In this document: positions 36,479 to 47,236 of the stretch, in pieces
Layout: the number at the start of each line of letters is the position of its first letter
How positions within the stretch are numbered: the first letter of the stretch is position 1
NCBI GenBank assembly: GCA_032719365.1
Contig: CM064876.1
Location: forward strand, 56,105,864-56,169,863
DNA length: 64,000 bases
Reading direction: 5' to 3'
Source of the DNA: Prinsepia uniflora
Taxonomy: Eukaryota; Streptophyta; Magnoliopsida; Rosales; Rosaceae
Program-made: the position numbers and the translations under genes
The notes under the pieces: model-generated
The model's database searches: none
The model's input: the letters and a program-made list of their open reading frames with translations, nothing else
What the model was told of the DNA's origin: nothing

Positions 36479-37723
36479 CTAGAAGATCTGGCAGGCCTCA
36501 GAATCCTGAGAGTTGGAGGACTGGTCTGGGTGTCTGTAATAGCAGTCAACTGCCCAATGTCCCTTCTTGGCACAAATCTGACACTTGGGAACATGAGTGG
36601 CTTGAAACTGCTGGTTTTGATTCACATGTGGAGGTTGTCCAAGGAGACCAGGCCCTGCAGGATAAGTTGATCCAGGATAGCCTGTATTGCTTTGAGGGCT
36701 ATAGAAGTGATTGTAACCAGAACCTCTATTTTGGTAGCCCCTACCTCCTCCATTGTGTCCTCTACCTTTTCTGCCTCGACCACCACCAGAATTTCGATGG
36801 TAGAATGGAGCATTATTCTCATGGTTGCCTCCATATCCAAAATGCTGGAAATTGTCACTGAAGAGATGGGAAGGTTGCCCACTGGTCTGCTGGTTTATGC
36901 TTAAGACTGGAACAGATTGGTTAAAGTGACTCTGACTGTCACCAGAATGCAGACCAGGACCCTGTCCCATGATAGAGTTCTGTGAGGAGTTGGAAGATCC
37001 TGACTGAAAAGAGGGTTGAAGATTCGGTTGAGTAGCAACCATTGCAGACAGAAAGGGAACTTGCTCATCAGAATGAGTCAAGACACTTTCTTCAGCAAGC
37101 AATTGAGTTCTGAATTCTTTAAGGGGAATGGTATTCTCTCGACCCCTAATTACACACCTGAAGGTGTTGTACTCACTAGGAAGACCTCGCAGGGCTAGAA
37201 TCACAACATCATCGTCCCCAAAATGAACCCCGCAGGACTCTAACATATCCCTAGCATTCTTAATTCTCTGCATATACTATGTCATGTTCTCATCACCTTT
37301 CTTTATGTTTTGCAGATCATTTTTCATTTGAAAGATCGAAGCTTTAGTGATAGATGCAAACCTTTCTTTGAGGCTTGACCACATTTCTTGAGCTGTACAA
37401 CACCCTATGACACAGGACATGGTTGTGGAGGAGAGGGTTGTTGTAATCAATTGCATGAGAGCTTGATTGTGCATTCCCCATATCTGGATTGCCTCAAGCC
37501 GTGCCATGTTGTCACCTTCAGCAGCAGAGGTTAACATTTGAGGACATGAGTTGGTGCCATTCACAAACCCCATTAGACCATGGATATTCAGAAGCAACTC
37601 CATCTGGAAATTCCATGTGAGATAGTTATGATCGTCAAGTTTAACACTCACTGAATTTGCAACAGTGGAGATGAGGCCAGTGATGGGTGATTGCAGGATT
37701 TGCAGTTGGGATGCAGTGACCAT
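36479..37723 (-). pseudogene. C2 gag, interrupted by TAG
   Basis: The frame starts MVTASQLQILQSPITGL at 37723 and contains the copia gag core (YLTWNFQMELLL). A TAG at 37277-37279 interrupts it (MT*YMQRIKN); the same frame continues to 36479. The second half has a Gly/Asn/Gln-rich linker and a knuckle CQICAKKGHWAVDC, then a TAG at 36479-36481 inside a second knuckle-like motif (CQIF*RYGHTAVNC). Both stops sit where a Gln codon (CAG) would fit, so one C-to-T change each would explain them. Confidence 0.9.
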
Positions 37724-38044
37724 TATGTAGTGGAAGAAGATTTCAAGAAGAGAAGAGAAAGAAGAGGTTTTCTTGGAGAAGAAGAAGAAGTTTTCTTGGA
37801 GGAGTTATTTTATCGAACACCTGGTGTGCAGCTTGTCACACAACTTCTGATGTGCTTGATTTGGATTTCTTGGCAACCAATCTTGCAAGGTCTGATCACG
37901 ACGACCGTGAAGTTTCCTGTTAGCAAACTCAACAAGAACCACGATGGACTCAATCGGGAATCAAGAAGGATATGGAAACCAGAGGGAACAGAGAAGAGGA
38001 ATGGTGCAGCGGAAGGAAGAGGAAAGGTCAAGCCGTGTAGCACG

Positions 38045-38056
38045 GCTCTGATACCA
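38045..38056 (-). other. Primer binding site of C2
   Basis: The minus strand reads TGGTATCAGAGC directly after the 5' LTR, matching initiator tRNA-Met. Confidence 0.9.
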
Positions 38057-38571
38057 TGTGAGATATCATCAGGAGGTTTTGAGTGAGTGTAGTTCTTGAG
38101 AGGAAGAAGTGAAGTGAGGAGGAAGAAGAGTAGAGGAAGAAGAGAAGAATCTGTCTTAGATTGATTACCGTCATATTCAATGGAACAGTGTGCTACACAT
38201 ATATACTGCAGTACAGCAAGTAACAGAATTAACAACCTCTAACTAACTTCTACTGTAGGTGGCACGTCATACATGGAATAGGATAACTCCTAACAGCGTG
38301 AGTTGAAGTCTTTGAAACCTTGATATTCAAAAACTAATCATACTCAAACTGGTTTGAAATAAAAAAAAGGATAAAGAATTTAGCATTTCTAACCACATAA
38401 CGCCATGAAGGTGTACGATGTGGGAGGCAAGTAAGCCCAATCCTTTGAGTTAACTTCATCAGAAACTTGCGAAGCATTGGACTCCGAGCTGCGTTGCTAG
38501 AATTGATCAACAAGGACGTGTCATCCCAAGCAAGAGGAGCCACATCGTGCAAGAGTTTCCGCCCACCAACC

Positions 38572-39603
38572 TGTCTATGACAATATATAAGATGTTGAAA
38601 TACTAAGATAACCAAGATTTTCTGAATGTAAACCATTTTGGATGGAGAAAAAAAAAAAGATTTTTGCTGACTTGGAGCATCCATAAATATCAATTTGCAG
38701 TTATCTTCATATAAAAGAGCATATCAGTAGAAGTCTTTGCATTAGAAGTTAAAAGTCCACAAACTGGAGATGATAGAATATATCGAGTCATAAATCAAAG
38801 CAGGTCATAGTGAACTTTAATGAATTCTCTATATATCGAGCATAACTTTTTTGCCTATTAGTGAAATTTAATGAATTCTCTGTATATTGACCATAATCTT
38901 TCTACCTAACAGTGACCCTAATGAAATTTTTTCCAACGATATTTTCTATATTGCTTTCGGAACCTGACAACCAGTTTCAAGAAGAATAACAAGTGGGTTT
39001 GGGACAACAATGGAAAGGAAGGCCTCTGCAACCCAAATACATTTCTTGACTCATTACTCAGTGTCAACAAATAAATCTTCATATTTGTCTTTATTTTATC
39101 TTAAAGCATTATATCTCAACACATGTGGATCAATATACTCGTATATATCCATACATGGTGCAGAAAAACAGTCCAACAATTGGAAATTAACACCAAAAAA
39201 GTCCCTAAAGAGAAAATTTCATGAAAATGTCCTTAATAGGCTCCAACCAAAACTGAATAAGTTATTTGGTAGAGGGTTTACCCCATAACTCCATTTTTCC
39301 TTCGTGAAGATAAACAAATAAATTAAGAAATCAGTTTAGGAAGTTAAAAGCATCAAATACAATTTGCAACATACAATCCTCTCAAATTTCAATATACTTA
39401 TTAATTTATATTTGAATTTTTTGTGGGGTTATAGTTGTTGATACTTAAAACATTATCTTAATAAGTGGTACTTAAGACATCATCTTAATAAGTTACTAGG
39501 GAAAAGGACGTTCCAACTACAAGTACATACAAATTAGAAAGATCAGGCCTAAACTTAATAGTATACAGACAACATCTAACCATATTGGTAAGATTTAGTG
39601 GTA
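38572..39603. other. No gene seen
   Basis: This sequence, upstream of the TBCD relic on the minus strand, was scanned for earlier TBCD exons and none was recognised. AT-rich with short ORFs only. Confidence 0.45.
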
Positions 39604-39790
39604 CACTATGTCAGAAAAAACCTATTACAGGGGGTAGAAAACGCTGTAATTGGCAACGCTGTAGTAGCGGTTGCATCTACCACAGCGATTCTAAAAGTGT
39701 TGTTGTTAATGTTTTTACAGCGGTTTGAAAATGTTGTGATATGTTCTAACAACAGCATTTTTGGAATGCTATGAAACAAATTTCCAAATT
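39604..39790 (+). mobile_element. CACTA transposon left terminus
   Basis: CACTATGTCAGAAAAAAC begins at 39604 and is followed by subterminal repeats built on AACGCTGTA, ACAGCG and their reverse complements, as in plant CACTA (En/Spm) ends. GTA lies just outside as the possible 3-bp target. The opposite terminus was not found, so element length is unknown. Confidence 0.5.
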
Positions 39791-40860
39791 TCTAATTGTT
39801 ATTGCCACCGAATGATTTTCCAAATTTTCTTCTAGAGCTTCCTAGCATATTTTTCTACCATCAAACACAAGATACTTTCATAAATTCATTGCATAATATT
39901 AATAAAATAACACATTGAATCCAGAAATCAAATATGAAAAACTTCATTCCCATGTACTCAACATAAAGCTTCATATCCATATATCCATTGTATTCAACAT
40001 AAAGTTTCATATCCATTCTACTCAACATATGGTTTTATATCCAAAAATCACAAACTTCATAACTATAAAAGTATGTCATCAACCTTGCATACATAGACTA
40101 TCATATATAGCTTAACTTGCTTCTAGTGTCCATTGTACAACCTTCTCATCCTTTGTTAATCAAAGAAGTCAGGTACTTCTCATCAACTGCAAGGAAGTAA
40201 TTCACACATAAATTTCTAGCACCAGCCATACATGATTCTTCCAATGTGCAAACCAATAAATAAGAAAAAAAATGAAAGTATAAAATCAGGAAAACAACAT
40301 ATGCTCATTTTATTATTTGAGGGTGCCCCATCTGTTCCCAAAGAGAGACACACGCCAGCAACGGTACAATGGGATACTTTTACCCCACCCTTTAAAAGAC
40401 AATCAATCTGAAGATAGAGAACAACAAGCACGTACAAATTTTACTATACAGGAACAGGTTTTTAACAAGACAGTTCCTAATATACCAGTAATGAAACTAC
40501 TGAAGTCTTCACCGACTTCAAAACTCATGATATCTATGATCGTTTTACTCATATGCTATCTCTGCAACATGCTAAGCACCAAAATTTTAGCCAAATTTAT
40601 GTTAAACTTGGACATCACTTCAGGCAAGACCCTAATTAAGGTAGAGTTAAATAAGTACCATGTGGGACATTAATTTCACCAAATCAAAATAAGAAAATGT
40701 AAGAGAGACCGCATTGTGTACCATAAATCTAACAAAGCATACAAATTAGGGTACAAGTTATAGAAGAATATCCGAATCTTCGCATTGAATAATCAAAACC
40801 AATTGTATAAAAGTTTATATATGCTGACACCAGCAGTGACGGATCATAATAAGATTTTAA
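39791..40860. other. No gene seen
   Basis: AT-rich DNA with a local repeat of CTTCATATCCAT-type phrases near 39950-40030. It may be interior of the CACTA element that starts at 39604. Confidence 0.4.
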
Positions 40861-40899
40861 CTAAACTAATAACAACAAAACAGAAAAATATAGAATGTT

Positions 40900-41130
40900 G
40901 TCATCAATTTTACTGTTTGTATTTGCACTAGATATATAATGCTTTTTACACCACCTCAAGCTGAAAGGAAGGGAATAAAGTGAAAGCTTGGACTTGAGAG
41001 AGAGAAATTTGGCAGTGGATAAAGGCATAGTGTGAATATCAGCAGGCTGCTGCGCTGCACTAGAAAAATAACAACTCACTAATCTGGTATATTTCCACTT
41101 CCTTCTGTCTGAGTTCCAGTACCAATCTCT
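40900..41130 (-). pseudogene. Copia RNase H C-terminal fragment
   Basis: The minus strand reads SCYFSSAAQQPADIHTMPLS then KFLSLKSKLSL. This matches the ADIFTKPL signature and the following helix at the end of copia RNase H, with Met for the usual Lys. It is short, has no LTR beside it and is degenerate, so it is a relic of an older element unrelated to C1 and C2. Confidence 0.55.
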
Positions 41131-43390
41131 CATTTTCTAATTTTGTCCTCTCATAGTAAAGAATCACTCAGAAGATAATTCTTATATTATTGATCTGCTG
41201 TCTTATCTTGTTTGTAAATTTACATGTAGTAATTTGTAAATTTAGTAATTGGTCTAATTGATTTGCATTAGAAAGTTCTGGGATTTTCTGAAACATTGTT
41301 CTTATAAGAAAAGTATATATGGATTGAAGAGCTAATTTGTTAACACATGTGATGATCTCAACAGAAGCAAAAACGATTGATAAGGATAAGACTGGTTATG
41401 AATCCATGAAACTAAAAAAATGAAGATGCGACTAATCCATGCAAAAAATATAAAAAAAATAATCTAATTAGTGATCAATTAGAAAGAAGGATAATCATGA
41501 ATTTTCATTTGCACGGTGAGTGAGCTTAAGTTCTAATTACTTGGAAAATAGAAGGAATATGAACAAATAGTACATGTGTAGATGATGTAAGTAGTTTGAT
41601 ATCTATGTAAAAGAATAGAAGGAATTCATAGCATTGTAAGCAAATTGTATGACTTGGAAAGAGAATGGAGAGCTGTTTGATAAGTGGTTTATTATAAGTA
41701 CAATAACTTGAAACAACAACTACAATGAAACCAAGATATTCGCTCATCCTCTGGTTAGGAGCATGAATTTGATGGAAATGGATTCAAGTAGATGGTATTG
41801 AATTTATCTTTGAAGATCTGGTTTTGTCATAAGACATATAAAGAACTTGTAATTTTCTTGTAGGTGCAAGTAACCCCGCAATCAATGAATTCATTAATCT
41901 TAATTCTCCAATATGCCAACTTATCTAAACTATATAAACCGTAAGAACCCCTATGATCATTCAATCCATTTAAAACTTGGAAAACATCTATGAAATCACA
42001 TATCCAACCAAATTTAATCATACATGAGAACAAAGTAAAGCTAAAATGGAAACCACATAGCAAAAGAGAGAAAAACGTAGAGATTATGAATAGGATAGTA
42101 TATGTGTCAATGATATAAGTAATGCAATGCAATACAATTCAATAGAACATATAAGAAAACTCTCAACCACTCACAATGACTAAATCAATCATCATCCAAT
42201 CATCGCAGTAAAAATAAATTACAGAAAAGAAGAAAGATAAGCAATAACCAATCAAATTTTGTTTTCCAAAACCCAGATTTTTGCTACTTTCCATCATCAG
42301 AACGTAATGCAGAATATTAACTCCCAATATTCGTTCAAAAAACAAATAAACATGATGTTGAAAGATGCCATGACTCATAAGCGAAAATTATATTATAATT
42401 GCATAAATAAATAATCAAATGAGCAGCAATAAAAAATGGAGAGATCGAATTGGGAAAAATGCTAGAGGGTTGAAGGTGTAGTGAGTGTTACTTGCTAGAT
42501 GATGCTCTACTTATACGAGCAGATAGCATTGGGATAACGAAGAGATTTATCACACAGAAATTATATTGGCTGATCTCGGCAAGGTTTCAATTCAATTAAA
42601 GAAAATTAACACGATGATGGGTGAATGAATGCAAGAAATGGACAGCTAGGCCAAGAGAAAGCAAGTCCTTATATCGTTGCTATGAATTAACATTTGATTA
42701 GTTTAGATACAGTAATAGCAATCAATTAACATCAAAATGACTTAGGAAAATGAATATAAACTACAACTTCACAGGCTTGTATTCTAGTGCAAAGACATTA
42801 TAGGTGCCATCAGATTCAAAACTCAATGCAAACTTTTCAAACTTAGTAAATCATACCATATGCAAACCCGAATTTCCTTTCACAAATCATTTTGTGCCAT
42901 GAACTGGGTCTAGTACCTGCATTATGTTACACAACTTAGTACAAGCCAACAAAGTAAATTCTAACTAAGAAAACCCATAAAATGATTACCAATTAGAAAG
43001 AAAAAGGGACACATACAAACTGTAATATGGTAATGTTTAATTGAAAAGAAAATAATGCAAATGTAAACCAAAACCGAAGAAAACCCAATATATGACCAGT
43101 TGAGCTCCGATAGAAAGACCATATTCACACCCTCTGTTAATGTCTTAAAATACATGATCAGCCATTCATGAGTTTTCTCCATCCTTGTAATTCTCAATAA
43201 TAGTTTCAAAACGGGCTCCACTAGATTATTCGAATGTAGAAACTTAGAGTTTTCTTCGTCAATCAATGCAACTTAAGAAAGCTTTTGCCAAGCTTTGACA
43301 CCACTCCAAAATCAAAACTTGAAAAACAAAATACAAAGAACAAAGGGCCAATTTAGAAATTGCCCAAACTGATGAGGGCTTGACCCCAAA
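41131..43390. other. No gene supported
   Basis: AT-rich DNA. Minus ORFs near 41827-42132 and 42961-43266 have partly protein-like stretches (for example VLNGLNDHRGSYG), but no family is recognised and no splice structure is evident. Confidence 0.4.
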
Positions 43391-43399
43391 ATCTGCCAC

Positions 43400-44385
43400 A
43401 GTCATTTTAAGTTCGTCATTCTTTTCGATAATCCTTCATTTGGTTGATAGCAACGCCGATTGGATGTCGACGCAGATGCTACATTTGGTCATTGTATATG
43501 ACCCCCCTCGGTATTCCCTTCCCAGTCCCCTTCAATCAGACAAAACTTTGTCTTGTACGATTTCTGGGGGGTCGGTAGGTCGAGAATGAACTCCCCTCGC
43601 TTGCTTTTCTTGTGGTGTCGTACGAAGACCCACCTAGTACTCAGTTGTTGAAACCCGAACTCGTAAAAGTACATGAGCTGAGCATAGATCGGCTCCGGTT
43701 GCTCAGCCCAACGGAAGGCCGTTTAGAGGGAGCATAGCACAATCCAAACATTGGGATTGAGATGATCGAGTGCTACCCCCATCTTTTTCACCATACGCCA
43801 CAACCACGCGTGTAGCGAAAACCTCACACCATGGTGCATCAGCTAGGTATAGAACAACGCCATACTGGTCGGGGGGATAATTGATCTCTCTTCCTATGTC
43901 GGTAGCTGGGTGACCACCGACACCGGAACCTCAAACTCTATCCTCATCTTCATCAGACCCTTCTCGGTCTCCTAATTCACCATCTCATCCACAGTGAAGG
44001 CGGCATGTTCTATTGGCACCGCATCCAACACTGATCCATCACTGGCCGACTTCTCCTTGGTCATCCGCACCACTCCCTTCTGTCGGCCATGAGTTAACTT
44101 AAGTTCCTTTGGCACACCTACTTTCACTGCCATCCCAGTATATACCAAGATATTGCCACTACCCGTTTAGTCGGCCACCTTCACTTCAATAACTGGCTCT
44201 TCCTTTTGGCCAGAACTTTTGATAACCTCGTGAGCCGACTGCATCCTATCTTCAACACTGGCCGAGCTGGCCTCGTCCTCACTCCCCAACAGGGGAATGA
44301 AAACCTTCACACTACTATTTGATGACTGGTCAGCCTCTAAGTCGTAGCACGTCCCATCCACCCCCGAGTTCCTATCCTCGGACAT
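43400..44385 (-). pseudogene. Gypsy-associated putative transposon protein relic (PF04195-like)
   Basis: The minus reading starts near 44385 with an acidic Ser-rich region (MSEDRNSGVDGTCYDLE). After stops, it contains FSLHAWLWRMVKKMGVALDH followed by LNPNVWIVL, then YEFGFQQLSTRWVFVRHHKK and a CLIEGDWEGN phrase. This order resembles the plant 'putative gypsy type transposon' family found in the N-terminal part of some gypsy-related elements. Several stops make it non-functional. No LTR pair was identified around it. Confidence 0.5.
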
Positions 44386-45420
44386 CTAAAAGAAAATAGG
44401 AGAAACACAATTCAGAGACCAAATCGGATCACGGAAGATCTGACCCCAAATTTCATCAAGTTCATGCCCAGTTCTTCACTAACTACCAATTTACTCTACA
44501 AAGTTTTGGGAAAGAGCTGCTTACCGTGTTTTTCTTGATGGAGTTCTGAATCGGAAATCACACCACCTTGAGCACCGTCGCCAATAGATGATCAGAATTC
44601 GCCTAGTCACTTTGACAGAGTTTTGCCAATTTTCTCAAAAATGCAAGCGAGGAAATCAGTGGAGGACTTCTATTTATAGAGCTCGACACGGACTACGAGG
44701 TGTCACCACCCTCAGTGGTCGACACCTATCACGAACCACATATATTCGACCGACACGTGTCTTGCATCCTGCCGAGGAAGACCTACCGTCCCCCCCCCTC
44801 CCCCCCCGGCGTCCTTTCTCACCATCCGATCCAGCCCGTCTGACCGTCTAGTCAGGTCCTCACAAATTCAGGTACACTACTCGGTACCCACCACACAACC
44901 GCGGATCCGGTCCATTCACCATCGACCGAGCCACTGTACCCCACCCGAATTCATATCTCAGGCCATCCGTCTTCGGGTATCGCCGCCGAGTCACCTTCGA
45001 CATAGCCGACTCAGGTGCCTTCACCGAGCCACTTTCTTAGGACCAACGACCACTTCCCACTCTTCTCACATGGCCGAACCGAGCTCGGCGGACTCTCTCG
45101 CCAAGGGACTTGGGGGACTACCAGTATACTCCCCACCGAGCCTGGGAAAATGAGACAAGTCCCCGACTGAGAAATTTCAACGTCAGTCAAGAACTTGAGG
45201 GACTTCTGTCGACACTATATCTAACCAAGCTAACTGGATCGTATACCTAAAGCCCAAGCATCGGACAAGGCCCAAGCCCACGGTACTTACACAGCCCCGC
45301 ACGGGGCCCAATACGGGATGACACGTGGAAGCTTCTCCACCATCGATCTGCGTAACACGTGTTGGCACACACATCGAGAAGCATTTGTCCCATATCGAAA
45401 TCATGGAAATTGGACATTCC
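44386..45420. other. GC-rich flank of the transposon relic
   Basis: Noticeably GC-rich compared with its surroundings, with a C-rich run at about 44791-44810. It probably belongs to the same old element (leader or LTR). No motif was decisive. Confidence 0.35.
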
Positions 45421-46356
45421 ACTTACTCATACATAAGGGGTGCACATTTTCCCAATAAAGGTAACATTTTTTTTACTATTCACCATTACTCTGTCAAACT
45501 TACCATTTATCGTTTCCTTTTATGAACAAAGTTACTAATTTGACCATCGAAGAACTTTAGACTGACACCACACTGGTGCCCGTACTAACGAAAGACCCAC
45601 TATTCTCCTAGTTGACAGGTTACGAGGAAAGACATGCGTCACTTGGTGATTGCATGACGAGTAATCGACAGTTGGAATATTTATCGCTTCAACATTGTTC
45701 ATTGCTGATATATATGCGTGTGAATGGAGATGAATGTTCAATTGTTTATATATATATATATATGGACTAAATTCAAATGAGGGTTAATTATAAAAATCTT
45801 AATTATTATGCATATTATTATTAATTTATTATATATATAAATAAATTTAAACAATTTTGAATTTTATTAATTTTTTTTGTGAAAAAAAACAATTTTATAA
45901 TAATGCTTTAAAAAATAAATATGCTTCTGATTATGATTTATATATCTAACAAAGTTTTAATTAGAAATAAATAATTGATTTATTATATATATATATATAT
46001 GCAATTGATTTATTATATGACTCGACCAAATGTTACCGTCTAAGTGGAAAATAGACAGGAAAAAATGGGTATCCATTAATTTGTAGTTTCGGGTTCATGC
46101 AACACTTGTAGAATGGAATTTATTTCGCATTCAGCCAAGGAATAATTATGGTCTTTATTGGTTGACTTGCAAATCTACGGTCCATTCCCTTAATTTACCC
46201 ACCATACAAATCTATATACTTCAGCAGTGGATGAGCTTCCAAACTACGAAATATGCATGAATTCCAATACAACATTGTTAAATTTTATATGAAAATGTAA
46301 GCAAATTCAAAGACCCGAAACAATAGCGAAGATCAATAAAATTCAATATACACGTG
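45421..46356. other. AT-rich DNA with TA microsatellites
   Basis: TA runs occur near 45748-45763 and 45983-45999. No gene is seen. Confidence 0.5.
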
Positions 46357-46994
46357 TGAAACCCAAAATCATCCGAAAATTATGGAGCTGCCACGTGGCC
46401 CGTAATTCCCAAAAATGAATAAATTGCCCCTGGCAATGATGCTGATCATTTGAAAACACTCGCATATTAAATAATCGATTTACCAGTTAAATACGTTATT
46501 TGATGAGGTTAAAATCTCCGTAATATCAATATTCTCTCCAAGAATTAATTGTCGTCATTCTTAATAATAGATAATTAATATTGATATTAAAATACAATAA
46601 TTTTCATTACTATCATGATGAACCATCATTACAATTATTAAATAGTATATTTAATTAATAATATATTTTTTATTAATTAAATATTCAACCGACCAATCAG
46701 AACGCTCCAAGGCTCCCAAGATTTTCCTATAAATAGCAAGGCACATTTCATTTCCAAGGTACGTTGATTCTTCGTTTCGAAGTATATCCTTTTCCTCTCT
46801 CAAAGCTAACTTAAGCATCGGAGTGTTCTTGGTCGAACAACCCCCCGGGTAAATCGATCGAAGCAACGATAGCTAATTGTTTGCTGTTTGCAGGAATTGT
46901 AAGGACTTTTCGCGACGAGTTCAATCTTTGATTCAATAATTGGTGCTTTCATTGAGAGCTATTGAGGAATACTCAGAAGAAGCTCTCTCATTTG

Positions 46995-47215
46995 TTCATC
47001 GTTCATTTTTCTTCGTTCGTCGTTCATCGACATTGTTCGAAGATTTTGAACGTTGTTCATCGCTCATCAAGAATTCGTTCATCGTTCATCGTTCATCTTT
47101 CTTCGTTCGTCGTTCATCAACATTGTTCGAAGATTTTGAACGTTGTTCATCGTTCATCTTCCTTCGTTCTTCGTTCATCGACATTGTTCGAAGATTCTGA
47201 ACGTTGTTCAAATTA
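46995..47215 (+). repeat. Leader repeats upstream of Tat-type gag
   Basis: A phrase built on CATTGTTCGAAGATTTTGAA occurs at 47031, 47121 and, slightly altered, 47182, amid GTTCATCGTTCATC units. Spacing is 90 and 61 bp. It lies in the untranslated leader between the primer site and gag. Confidence 0.8.
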
Positions 47216-47236
47216 TCCATCAACATTCGAATTTGG

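Larger units (their letters stand above)
32845..38295 (-). mobile_element. Ty1/copia retrotransposon C2, complete but coding-defective
   Basis: The element is 5451 bp. The 3' LTR is 32845-33083 and the 5' LTR 38057-38295, both 239 bp and differing at about two bases, so it is probably younger than C1. LTR ends are TGTTAGGAG and GATATCTCACA on minus. The primer site TGGTATCAGAGC (38045-38056) abuts the 5' LTR and the purine tract TTGAGGGGAGG precedes the 3' LTR. Domain order is gag, protease, integrase, RT, RNase H. Its proteins resemble the Ale group. Three TAG stops and one frameshift inactivate it. Flanks (CACGT and GCGTG) do not give a clean 5-bp duplication. Confidence 0.93.
32254..38571 (-). 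pseudogene. TBCD: Tubulin-folding cofactor D (TBCD) relic, two exons
   Basis: Exon 1 of the relic (38571 to about 38396) reads GGRKLLHDVAPLAWDDTSLL and RIGLTCLPHRTPSWRYV, very like plant TBCD. Exon 2 (32434-32254) reads RSLGENITLSAS and, after a frame change, EMDVP and EEIIEMLLTGLR, then a good GTAAGT donor. TBCD helps assemble alpha/beta-tubulin dimers in the cytoplasm. Copia C2 fills the intron between these exons and C1 lies just past the exon 2 donor. Stops (TAA codons around EMDVP), a frameshift and a weak donor after exon 1 mark it as dead. I found no other TBCD exons in the window. Confidence 0.75.

Noticed and set aside
41012..41020. Right CACTA terminus (CATAGTG) partnering 39604
   Set aside because: The match is short, the 3-bp flank differs (GTA against TGA), and the site is part of the copia ADIHTMPL coding relic.
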